Positions 9,706 to 19,318 of a stretch of DNA of 64,000 nt are shown in pieces. How positions within the stretch are numbered: position 1 is the stretch's first letter; every line of letters begins with the position of its first letter. Below the pieces are notes generated by a model. That model was given only the letters and a program-made list of their open reading frames with translations, searched no databases and was not told the DNA's origin. Origin of the DNA: Eublepharis macularius (lineage: Eukaryota > Chordata > Lepidosauria > Squamata > Eublepharidae); contig NC_072796.1 of the NCBI RefSeq assembly GCF_028583425.1, forward strand, positions 125,771,464 through 125,835,463, in the 5' to 3' direction. The position numbers were made by a program, and so were the translations under genes.

Positions 9706-9947
9706 CAGGGCTTTTTTTCTGGGAAAAGAGGTGGTGGAACTCAGTGGGTTGCCCTTGGAGAAAATGGTCACATGACTGGTGGCCCCGACTCCTGATCTCC
9801 AGACAGAGGGGAGTTTAGATTGCGTCGCAGAGGGCAATCTAAACTCCCCTCTGTCTGGAGATCAGGGGCGGGGCCACCAGCCATGTGATCATTTTCAAGA
9901 GGTTCCGGAACTCTGTTCCACCGCGTTCCAGCTGAAAAAAAGCCCTG
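9706..9947. mobile_element. hAT-type MITE, CAGGGCTTTTTTTC family, copy 1
   Basis: The ends are CAGGGCTTTTTTTCTGGG and CTGAAAAAAAGCCCTG. It is almost entirely a foldback around the stem CCCTCTGTCTGGAGATCAGG and its inverse. The 8-bp flanks do not match, so the duplication has decayed or the locus is rearranged; copies 2 and 3 have clear TSDs. Confidence 0.7.
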
Positions 9948-10192
9948 ACTCTGCCATGAAACCTGCCACTCACAGCAGGACTGAACACAGAAAGGAAACT
10001 GAGACTCAGAGTACGCAGCAGAGCAGAATGTCTTAAGATTTAATTATTGCACAAAAATCAGGAGATGGTTGCATTTCCAGTTATAGCAGTAGAGGAACAA
10101 TAGGGGAGCATTTTATTTTCCCAGGCTTGAGACCAGGAGGGCCAAAAAGAAGTGCTCAGAAACTAGCTTTCCTATTGGATGGAAGTATGTTG

Positions 10193-10412
10193 AGACAGAG
10201 ATTTCTCAGTGTCACCTACTTTCCCAAAGTAGGTGACACTGAGAAATCTCTGTCTTTTGGTGCTACACCTCTGAAGATGCCAGCCACAGCTGCTGGCGAA
10301 ACGTCAGGGACTACAACGCCAAGACCACGGCTATACAGCCCGGAAAATCCACAACAACCATCGTTCTCTGGCCGTGAAAGCCTTCGAAAATACATTAATA
10401 ACCACTAATTAA
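10193..10412 (+). mobile_element. Foldback retroposon with hammerhead-like core, H family, copy 2
   Basis: The left part is a tight hairpin around 10221 (GTGTCACCTACTTT and its inverse). The body from 10249 is about 95% identical to the right arm of the element at 53516. A hammerhead-like core lies at 10268-10308: CCT, CTGAAGA, the hairpin GCCAGC...GCTGGC, GAAA, CGTC, AGG. No open frame of note. No TSD found. Confidence 0.6.
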
Positions 10413-12379
10413 GACCAGCTTCAGAATCTTGCTGTGTACTCAATCACCATCTGAGGTAAGCCTGAGGTAAGCCACCAGAGACAGCCCCTTTTTGTTTTGG
10501 AACCTCAATTATAAAATTCCTGGCCCACTGAAATTTACCGAGCATCAAGCTGGTTGAGCTTTGGGTGCCAGGTAAAATATTTTTGTTCTGCTAGGCCTAC
10601 TGTTAATTATTTCCCACGCCCCTTCTTCTGTCTGACCTTGTTTGCAGTGTAACATTTGACCAGTTTTACTGCTGAATTTTTGCCAGTGATTTTACTGCTT
10701 TTGAATACTAAAGGTTTTATTGATAGTTTTACTGATGGTGATGCTTTTAAGTATTATTTTTTGTTTGCATGTTTGTTTTTATTAATTATTGTTTAAATTA
10801 TTTTTCATGGAAGCCTCCATGGCTAAAAGTGAGATGTAAACATTTTAAATAAAATCAAATCATTAGGGAACAGCAAGAAGGCAGGAATAGCTAATCATAC
10901 TCCATTTTTCTCTCCCTGTTGCTGTTGCCCGCAACTTCTCATACCAGCAGAAGGAGAAAAATAAAAAACTCTGCAGTGTTGTGTTCAGTGTCATGTAACT
11001 TCTGGTAAAAAACTGGAAGTGATATAGGGCAGTTCTAGGAATTGCTGGAAACTCTATGGTTTTACTGCCTAGTTCTCATCTCTAAAAATTGCAGACTTGA
11101 AGACCAGAGAAAATAAAACGTTCTAGGGGATCTGTTAGTGGCCATAACCAGCTTTTTCATGGAAATGCTTGAACATTTTAAGGCAATGTTGAAGCAGAAT
11201 ATATAAGGAATGCTTATGGTTTGCCATCCCTGCCTTCTATAAACGGGATTGTTTCTCAGTGTGTGGTGCCTTTGAGCAGATGGCATGTGAGGTTATTTTC
11301 ACCAGCTTGAATTAAGATGGAACTTTCACAAAAGAGAACATTTTCCTATTTTCTCTCTGGCTTAGCGATGAAAGCCAAAACAGTGTAAGAAAAAGCATTC
11401 AATTTCCCCAGTGGTTGCATAAAGCTCCCTTCTCAAGCAATAGCATAATGCTAATCTTATTTCGTCACCTTTAGGGATCTCTCTTGAGCAGGGCAAATTT
11501 AAGAATTGTGTTCTTAAGCCACATTACGTCACATGGTACAGACAAATGTACCTAGAGGCATGTCGTTTTCAGTTTCCAATTCCTTATCGCTACGAGCAGC
11601 TTGGTAACCTTTAAGTAAGTTTTTCAGCCTTTAGAATACATGATGGTAAGCTACCTGCAAACAAGTTTCTAATTTTAGATGTTTGTCTTTTAATAGTAGT
11701 TTAAATGTTTTGCCACTGAAGGTTAGAACTTCCTGTGTAATGACAAAGGGGAAATAAATAATACCTTTCTTGGCTGCTTACGGAAAGGATCCAAGCAGTT
11801 CTGCTGCTAACGAAATTCAACTTTAACTGGGTCATCTTCTTTAACATCTAACGAGAAAGAGAAATTCAGCAAAAGTTTGGCTTGCGATAAAGCTTTATTG
11901 AAGTGATCTGTGTCCAGAATTAGGCTGCGGGCGCTGTTCACTTGGCAACAATTTTCCCAAGGGAACTTGCTCATCAGCCGCAGTTCTATTAATCATGTTA
12001 CAGATTTTACGGGGGGAAACGTACCTGAAATTGAAACTAATCCTAGGTACATTATAAGGACTCTTGCTTCTGTTCCTCTCTTCTTTATACCCATTCTTCT
12101 CCTTTATCTTTTCTTCTTCTCATCTGCTCTGTCCAAATTTACATTGTAACCCGTTAGGGCAGGGGTCCCGTCTCGGTTTGTCAACTGCATGGAGAAAACA
12201 AACTTCCTGTCCATTCAATAAACACTCATTTGGATTTTATTTACCAGGTGATGTTGTTTACCTCCATGCCATGACTAGCCTCAGTGTCCCATTCTCACAC
12301 ATTATGCGTCTGTTAAAGAGAGCATAGCCTGTTGGCAACTCCAGACTTGTCTTTTTTATGTCACTCTGTACACTAATGA
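10413..12379. other. Unassigned 2-kb stretch
   Basis: AT-rich, no exon with paired splice sites and protein-like content, no repeat recognised with confidence. Bases 10790-10860 resemble a LINE or SINE tail ending AAATAAAATCAAATC. Confidence 0.4.
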
Positions 12380-12850
12380 AGCATTATTGTTATTGTTATT
12401 GTTTGAATTTCACACAACACAATCAATAATAAAGATCACATTTTATCATTGATTGGCCTTACTGAGCTGATACAAGTTTCCACCAGAGACCTAAGTATCA
12501 GCCAGGTATTGGTGTAAAATGTACGTTGTTCTAAGTAACACCGTCTTTTGCAATTCTGTAGGTGTTATGTCAGAAAGCTGCAGTTTTCTCATGTAAGTTG
12601 CAAAGCTTTTCGAAATACTTCCCAGCGCCCTGATGATATTGGGGACTACTGTTGTATTCTTCATCCATAGTCGGGTGGTTTCTATTGCCAGATCTCTGCA
12701 TTTAATCATTTTTTCTTGTTCTTTTTCTTCAACTCTGGCATCCCCTGGAATTGCAATGTCAATTATCCAGACCTTTCAATTTCCCCCCACAACTCTTATG
12801 TCTGGTGTATTGTGTTCAAGGTGTCAATCTATTATTATTATCAACAGTGC
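12380..12850 (-). mobile_element. Non-LTR retrotransposon fragment with restriction-like endonuclease (R4/Dong-like)
   Basis: On the - strand bases 12830-12491 encode, with one break, the end of an RLE-type LINE polyprotein. TPDIRVVGG then VWIIDIAIPGD match the PD-x(n)-D endonuclease motif, and EKEQEKMIKCRDLAIE, VVPNIIRALGSIS and LQKTVLL follow as in that family's C terminus. At least one stop between the motif halves and loss of the 5' part show it is dead. The 3' end is at low coordinates. Confidence 0.6.
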
Positions 12851-12854
12851 ATCT

Positions 12855-13072
12855 CGGGTAGAATTGACAACTCTAGGATGGAAAATTCCAGAGATTTGGA
12901 GGTGGAGTCTGGGGGGGGGCAGAGGCTGGGGAGGAGAGGGAGGTCATCAGGGATGCGATGCCATACAGTTTACCATCTGAAGTTGCCGTTTTCTCCAAGG
13001 AAACTGATTTCTAGTCTGGAGATGCTGTAATTCTGGGAGAACTCCAGGCCCCACTTGGAGGCTGGCAATCCT
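12855..13072 (-). mobile_element. Diverged hAT-type MITE of the GGTTGCCA group
   Basis: It resembles the reverse complement of the copies at 21741 and 54570, including AGTTGCCGTTTTCTCCAAGG and the end GAGGCTGGCAATCCTA. No TSD found; old copy. Confidence 0.5.
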
Positions 13073-13298
13073 AAGCAGGTGCACTTAGCTTTACAGTTTA
13101 ACAATACATGGAAGGTTCACATTGAAAATACACACCCCCATTCTACCATGTCACATGTTGTGCTAAGCATCAGAATAAGGAGCCAGCATAGTATTAAGCA
13201 GGAGTCAGCATAATATTAAACAGTATTAAACACCATGTTATTTCTCTGTGTGGAGCTGCAGTAATAGTAACTTTCTTTTTCTCTGTTCTTGCCAGACT

Positions 13299-13389
13299 AA
13301 CAGTGAATCCTAAGTAGTTACTCCAGTCTTAGCCCATTGAAGTCAATGGGTTAAGATTGAAGTAACTATGCTTAAGATTTCACTGTAAG
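13299..13389. repeat. Short palindromic MITE, AGTG(C)AATCC family
   Basis: The two halves of ACAGTGAATCCTAAGTAGTT...AAGATTTCACTGT pair across a CCCATTGAAGTCAATGGG centre. The same unit occurs at 23898-23973 and, split, at 45499-46270. Mariner-like ends are possible, but I see no clean TA duplication. Confidence 0.6.
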
Positions 13390-13620
13390 TCTTGGAGTGG
13401 ATATAAGGCAGTCTGAAACACTGGCCCAGATTAAAGGAATGAATCCGTCACAGCTTGCTGTCTTATCTTGGGCCATTCCATCTTTTTCTTTCAGGCTAAC
13501 TGGCCTCAAAGGATTGTTGTCAGGGAGATCAGGCCTCCTAATTCAGCAGGACTCCCCCCTCTTGCTAGCTGGCCTGCTGAGGGCTAGTGAGAGGGAAAAG
13601 GTTTTTTTAATGATGTTGTG
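13390..13620. other. Unassigned
   Basis: Nothing recognised. Confidence 0.35.
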
Positions 13621-13964
13621 TAGAGATGGGCACAATCTGAGAAAATACTGAACTGTTCGGTTCATGGTTTGTCACGTTTCACGAACCACGAACTTTCACG
13701 AACCAGTTTGTTTGATTCATGAAAACGTCACTTCCAGGGCAGCAGAAGTTCTGCAGGAAGCCCATCCCCCCCTTTGCCTAGGAAACTGATTGATTGGTGC
13801 CAGGCTGTCTGCAGTGACGAACCAAAAAATGAACACAATGAACCGGCCTAAAGTTTATGGCAATTCATCTGAAATGGGCTCTGATGAACTGCTGGTTCGC
13901 AAACCACAGACTGGCCCAGTTCATGCTGAACTTTGGTTCCTATTTAGATTCATACCCACCTCTA
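13621..13964. mobile_element. hAT-type MITE, TAGAGATGGGCA family, copy 1
   Basis: It starts TAGAGATGGGCA and ends TACCCACCTCTA. Flanks ATGTTGTG and CTGTTGTG match at 7 of 8. The interior carries many GAACC/GGTTC motifs, probable subterminal binding sites. Non-coding. Confidence 0.7.
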
Positions 13965-13972
13965 CTGTTGTG

Positions 13973-14492
13973 CTCCTATGTGATGTTACATCTGGTTATT
14001 TGCCACTGGCATCCTTCCCCACTGGTTGCCAACCATGCCCGTGAGAGACCTCCTTAGCAGGAGGCCTGGCAAATCTAAGTGAGATGGGTCAGTGCTCTCA
14101 CTTCTAAAAAGTAATTTTACAGTCTTGTTTATTTCTGTAGGTAGCGTGTATTGGTGAGGAAAGGACATTCATTTTTCCAGCTCAAATTGTATTAAGAGAG
14201 GTCTGGGAATTTAACTGGAGTTGGCTGTGCTAGGGTGAAGCCAAATGGGGACTGCATCAGCTTCCTTCTGTGAATCTGATGCTGAGATCAGTGACTCTGC
14301 TGGCTGATTTCAGGAACATACTTGCAAATCTGGAAATAAAACAAACGTTACAAGGACATCATTAGACGTCAGTGTTCTGTCATCCAATGCAAACTGCATC
14401 AGGTAGTGCTGCCTCAGGCACATCTCATTGCTTGGGTGCATAAAATGGAAAAAGACAGTAAAATAGAAAAAGGTTCTGTTGTTGGATATTAA
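13973..14492. other. Unassigned
   Basis: No gene or named repeat visible. Confidence 0.35.
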
Positions 14493-14654
14493 ATGGCTGC
14501 ATACCAGAAACGCAGAGGGAACTCAGTAGATATTCAGAAACCACCTATTCCTACACTCCAACCACAAGCAATAGAATCTATAAAGAGTCTATTAGAAGGT
14601 ATGGAGAAAAGACTGGATCAAAGATTTACACAATTAGAAAATAATGGTTCCTAG
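14493..14654 (+). pseudogene. Short frame resembling the start of an L1 ORF1 protein
   Basis: A 53-codon frame begins MAAYQKRRGNSVDIQKPP and continues into IESIKSLLEGMEKRLDQRFT, a helical, coiled-coil-like segment of the kind found near the N terminus of L1 ORF1 proteins, then stops at TAG. The resemblance is in composition and layout only. It would be a truncated remnant. Confidence 0.3.
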
Positions 14655-15043
14655 AACTACCTGACATCATTTCTGGGATAAACTCAGAAGTGAATTAGCA
14701 GGGCAGAAAAATTCTCCCCCTGCCACTACGGTGGCTAGTATGTTGCCTGGCAGGCCCAATCCCCAATTTTTAATTTTTTAAAAAAAGATTTCAGGTTTTT
14801 CTGCAAATCTGGGGCATCTTTCTGGTTTGTAGAAAGATGCATTTTGTCTATTCATGGCTCCAGTCTCTGGATTTAAGTATACACAGATTTGGCCATGTTG
14901 AGAATTAGATATATTGATATGTCAGTCATACCCATATCATGCAGTAAAATTAATAAACCTCTCTGTGCTAGAAAAGAAATTCAGCTTGTATGAAAAAAAA
15001 TGACTAAAGTCTTCAACTCCTGGCTTGAAAAGATGAATGAAAT
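14655..15043. other. Unassigned
   Basis: Nothing recognised beyond AT-rich sequence. Confidence 0.35.
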
Positions 15044-15048
15044 GTATT

Positions 15049-15108
15049 GTCAAAGGCTTTCACGGCCAGAGAATGATGGTTGTTGTGGATTTTCCAGGCT
15101 GTATAGGT
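15049..15108 (-). mobile_element. Truncated H-family foldback retroposon end
   Basis: The segment from GTCAAAGGCTTTCACGGCC to TTTTCCAGGCTGTATAGG is the reverse complement of the constant end of the element at 53516-53838. It stops before the hammerhead-like core. Confidence 0.55.
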
Positions 15109-15110
15109 GA

Positions 15111-16364
15111 AAACTATTTGTATTCACAGTGTTATTTGAGTCTTTCCAAGCTGATATAGTAGAACCACAATATATATATATCTTTCTTTTCTATGTATGA
15201 TCTTTGGTAGAACTGTAATTGAGCATGTGTTTAGTGTGGGAGGATGCTGTGATAGGGGAACAGTTCCTTTTATGTGCAAGTCAAAACCTTTTGAGAAGCT
15301 GCTTGGTGAAAACATTTGCAGGCCTGGAAAAGGGCAAGAGGGGGAGCTGAAAGGAATGTTGTGAGATGGCTCCGTTTGGTCCGTAGTGAATTTTTTTCAA
15401 GTTTTATACTCTGCTGTTCTCAAAAGTAAGCAGAAAAGATGTTGAACGTACAACCAGTCATACAACCAGTTATAGTGTTCAAATCGGAGAATACCTTGAG
15501 AACTTTTTCCAAGTGTGTATACAAAAGAGCCAAGGAGAGTTCATTGTTAATAAGGATGGTGATTTATGCATGTGGAAGCACTTAATTTTTTAAAAGGAGA
15601 AAAAAGGAATGGAAGAGAAGAATGACATGGGTATTTTTCACATTTGGATTTTAAAGCGTGTCCATACCTGTTCCATGTCCCATGTTTGCAGGAGTTTCAC
15701 ACTTGCAAGCTAGTCATGGGACGTGGTGCCGCTCTTTGTCCGCATTACCCCAATTTTTCTCCCTGTGGACATGCTGTGATTTAATTTTTAATCAGCTGCC
15801 CAGTCGGGGCTGGCCTGATTAATGCCAGTGTGAACACTTTTGCAGCGCTTCGCCCCTCCTTTTCCCTGGGAGCTGATTAGTTTGTGTGGAATTAACCACC
15901 CAAGTCAGCTCTCTGAAGTCTTTTTGCACCATTTTTTTGGACAAGTGGGCAAGCAGAGTGGGCTTACCGCAGCTCAGCTGAGGTGACCACTCTCCTCTGC
16001 AGCCCTCCTGTCAACCACCTCCCACCCCACTGTTCCCAGTGGTAAGGCAGGACTTCCATTTGCACGTCACCATTTTTTAAAACTTTGAGTACGCGTAGTA
16101 ACGTTTTGTTACTACATCTTCTGACCGACAAGCCCCCCCCATGCCCACCCCTCAACCACCCACCCCCACACCACTGTTCTCAGGGTAAGGCAGGACTTCC
16201 CTTTGCATGGGAGGGGCGAGCAGGAGAGTGGCCGCCCCAGCTGAGCCCCTGGCTCAGCACATCTCAGCTTAGCTGGGGCTGGGTTACTAGTACATCTTCT
16301 GACTGACAAGGATTTATGTAGGTTATACTTTTGAAAGAAAACTCACAGAAATATTCCAGGTGAT
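15111..16364. repeat. Mostly unassigned; local duplication at 16020-16312
   Basis: Two related blocks occur: CCCACTGTTCCCAGTGGTAA...GCAGGACTTCC at 16023-16053 and CCACTGTTCTCAGGGTAAGG...ACTTCC at 16168-16200; each is followed later by TACATCTTCTGAC(C/T)GACAAG (16112-16131 and 16290-16309). This is an old tandem duplication of roughly 150-180 bp. The rest shows nothing recognisable. Confidence 0.45.
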
Positions 16365-16670
16365 ATTCATGGTCCTACTGTCCTCATTTTACACCCTCAG
16401 CAACCCTGTGAAGTAGGTTAGGCAGGGGTGTGGGGGTGTTGGAGACAGACTGACTATGCCAGGGATGCCAACCTCCAGGTTGGGGCTGGAGTTCTCCTGT
16501 AGAATTACATGATCTCCAAATTACGGGGATCAACTCCCCTGGAGAAAATGACAGCTCTGGAGCTTGAGTGTTAGGGCATCAAATCTGGCTGAGCTCCCTC
16601 TTCTCCCCAAATTGTGCCCTGTACCTAGATCTCCCAGGTCATAGTCCAACCACTACAGCAAATTGCTTTT
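16365..16670 (-). mobile_element. Antisense tRNA-derived SINE split by a MITE
   Basis: CAGCAACCCTGTGAAGTAGG at 16397 and CAGGTCATAGTCCAACCACT at 16635 are the two parts of one antisense SINE. The intervening 16455-16625 is an eroded element of the GGATGCCAACCTCC group (compare 54570). So the MITE is younger than the SINE. Confidence 0.5.
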
Positions 16671-17432
16671 CCCAGATAGGGCTTATACTCTATAGCATGC
16701 ATGTTTCCTGAATCTTTTGCACATTTTAGTAGTACGCTAGAGATGAAACTTTAGAGATTTTGAAAGAGGTTAATGATAATTTACTATGCAAGGAAAGAAT
16801 GAAAAGCAATACTCCCCCCGCTGCTAGAAATGTTAAAATTTCAAGAGCTACAAAGGAGATTGTTTAAAGGAACTCAGTGGTTGGGCTTGTTTCTACTTCT
16901 GTTTTGGTCAATATCCCCCAAATTTCCATTCTTTTCATTTATGATTGGATTCATTAAAAAAAATCCTCTTAACCTTTACTAGGATTTAAATGCATGTAGT
17001 AAAAATAATGAGAATGCAAGTAAGAATAATGAGAATAATGAGAATCCAAACACAGGAGAATGAGGAAGCAGATGTAAAATACACTTGATAAAGAAGGAAA
17101 TGGAAAAGCACAGTAGCCGTCAGGGTTATGTTGATTAAAAAACACGATTGTGCAGCAGGAGTTTGGTGAGGCACAGCAGTGACCTTTATAAAGTCAGATG
17201 TGTAGTAATGGAATGTTTTGCTGAAAGAGAGAGTTTTATGCTTTCTTCAAATAAAGATATATGAAGCTTTAGAGTGTAAAGCCATCTCTGGAATGCCTGA
17301 TCTACCCCGTAAGATTACAGTCGGCGCTGCTGATTTTACTGGCCCATCTGTCTAAATATTGTTTACTTATGTTCTTAAGGTTTTAAAAAAAAGAATTAGG
17401 GTACCAAGGAAGGAGAGATAAGGGGAAGGGGA
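16671..17432. other. Unassigned
   Basis: No gene seen. AT-rich; nothing named. Confidence 0.35.
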
Positions 17433-17960
17433 GGCACTGTGGTTCTGTGGTAGAGCATCTGCTGGGCATGCAAAAGGTTCCAGGTTCAACCCCCAGCATC
17501 TCCAGTTTAGGAAGTGTGTGTGTTATGTGCTGTCAAGTTGCCTCCAACCTATAGTGGTCCTATGAATGAAAGACCTCCAGAACATCCTGTCATTAACAGA
17601 CTCGCTCAGATCTTGCAAATTGGAGGTCATGGCTTCCTTTATTGAGTCAAGCCATTTCATTTTGAGTTTTCCTCTTGTCCTACTGTCTTCCACTTTTCCT
17701 AGCATTATTGACTTTTCCAGAGAGTCTTGTCTTCTCATGATGTGACCAAAGTACGATAGCCTCAGTTTTGTCATTTTAGCTTCTAGGGAGAATTCAGGCT
17801 TGATTTGGTCTAGAACCCACTTATTTGTCTTTTTGGCTGTTCTTATAGGTGATGTGAAAGACCTCCACTGGAAACTCTTGAAAGCTGCTGCTAATCCGAG
17901 TAGACAATACTGACCTTGATGAACCAATGGCCTGATTAACTATAAAGAGCGCTAAGTGCA
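17433..17960 (+). mobile_element. tRNA-derived SINE split by a Bov-B insertion
   Basis: Bases 17433-17514 hold a pol III A box region (TGGTTCTGTGGTAGAGC) and B box (GGTTCAACCCC). The SINE resumes at about 17847 with AGGTGATGTGAAAGACCTCC and GTAGACAATACTGACC, as in the uninterrupted copy at 54931. The insert is the Bov-B fragment listed next. Confidence 0.65.
17515..17846 (-). mobile_element. Bov-B (RTE) LINE 3' fragment
   Basis: The - strand encodes the C terminus of a Bov-B reverse transcriptase: IKPEFSLEAKMTKLRLSYFG, HIMRRQDSLEKSIMLGK, GKLKMKWLDSIKEAM. It then runs into the 3' tail, ending in (TG)n on the + strand at 17515. It is 5' truncated and non-functional. Confidence 0.75.
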
Positions 17961-18012
17961 AAGTGCAATAAATAAATTCATGTACATAAACATATTTATT
18001 GCACTTTGCACT
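17950..18012. repeat. Palindrome with 22-bp arms
   Basis: AAGTGCAAAGTGCAATAAAT and its inverse ATTTATTGCACTTTGCACTT flank a short AT-rich spacer. Confidence 0.75.
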
Positions 18013-18247
18013 TGATAAATTATGCACTTTGTAACTACTGTTGAATGCTTGTAATTGTGCCTACTGGTTGGTTCTCTTGCTAGTGTCTGGCTTGCTGGTT
18101 GTATTCCCTTGTTCGGTTCTGATTAACTATAAGGCTGCTTCGGTCATACGAGAAAGGAAAATAAATTTATGGATAAGGGAAAATATTTTTCCTCCTTACA
18201 AGATACAGAATGGAAAATGAAGTGGAAGGAATACAAAATGAAACAAT

Positions 18248-18421
18248 GGCTGAATCCACACGTCCCGGCATAGCACTAAACTGTTGGAATGATAGCATCT
18301 TCCTAGTGTGATTTCTGACATCATCGGCCACAATTCCGCTTTCATGGTGCGATGATGTCAGAAATTGCGCCAGGAAGATGCTATCGTTCCGACAGTTTAG
18401 CCGGGACATGTGGATTCAGCC
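18248..18421. mobile_element. Foldback MITE sharing the Harbinger terminus, copy 2
   Basis: It begins GGCTGAATCCACACGTCCCG and ends CATGTGGATTCAGCC, with near-perfect arms. AAT at 18245-18247 and AAT at 18422-18424 are a candidate 3-bp TSD. Its first 12 bases equal the presumed Harbinger right end at 6589 read inward, so it is a candidate passenger of that transposase. Confidence 0.65.
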
Positions 18422-18424
18422 AAT

Positions 18425-19013
18425 ATTGCAGGGAGACGTTTGTATACAGTGAACCAGTGAAACTTCTCTATAAGCCTGCTCACTTGCTATTATTATCTGG
18501 CGGTAAGGCAAACCAGGATGCTTAGGTGAAATAAGAGGGAGAAAGAAAAATGTATATTGCCTGACCCTGAAGAGAAAAGAAGTCTGAAGTGGCCAATCTG
18601 GGGAAGGTGATGAAGTATAGACCTGAGGAAGAAGCCATCCTCTAAGTTGGGGCAGAAGGTCTGAGTGCAGAGCCAGCTACGAGGTCAGGGATGCAAGTGT
18701 AACCTGTTTTGTTCAAGGGCAATATCTAATTTGAGAACCGGGAGAGTTCATGTCTATGACAGTGTGATCCCACCTTGTGACACTTGCATTTATAAAAGAT
18801 TACAATGAACAAACTTGAGAAAAAAAACATCTTATTTGGAACAATACAATAATAAAGCATATATAACAACAATCATGTAACAAAACAGGCCTGTTTTACT
18901 CAAGCAGACCCAGGTCTCAGTCTTTCTGACTTCTGTATGGTGGTCAGTCCCTTGAATTGCAGCAACTTGTAGCTGTGCTCTATGTTGAGATGCCTTCTGT
19001 TCTTCACAGGAGT
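18425..19013. other. Unassigned
   Basis: Nothing recognised. Confidence 0.35.
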
Positions 19014-19318
19014 CCTATAACATTAATACAGAGTTCATAGAAAGGAGTGTTTCTGAGGGGAGAGTGCTTCTCCTTGCAGCTTCAGGCCCTCCAGTCTCTC
19101 AGGGAAAATTATACACATAATATCCATTTCAAATAGTCCCAACAATAATCAAATTAAACTAACAGCCAATTAATATAAACACAATCTTCCCTTCCAGTAA
19201 TAAGTATAAGAAATTCTCATACCTATAACATTAATACAGAGTTCATAGAAAGGAGTGTTTCTGAGGAGAGAGTGCTTCTCCCTGCAGCTTCAGGACCTCC
19301 AGTCTCTCAGGGAAAATT
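19014..19318. repeat. Direct duplication of a ~100-bp segment, 208 bp apart
   Basis: Bases 19014-19111 and 19222-19318 are near identical: CCTATAACATTAATACAGAG to CTCCAGTCTCTCAGGGAAAA. The unit between them is AT-rich. No family recognised. Confidence 0.8.
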
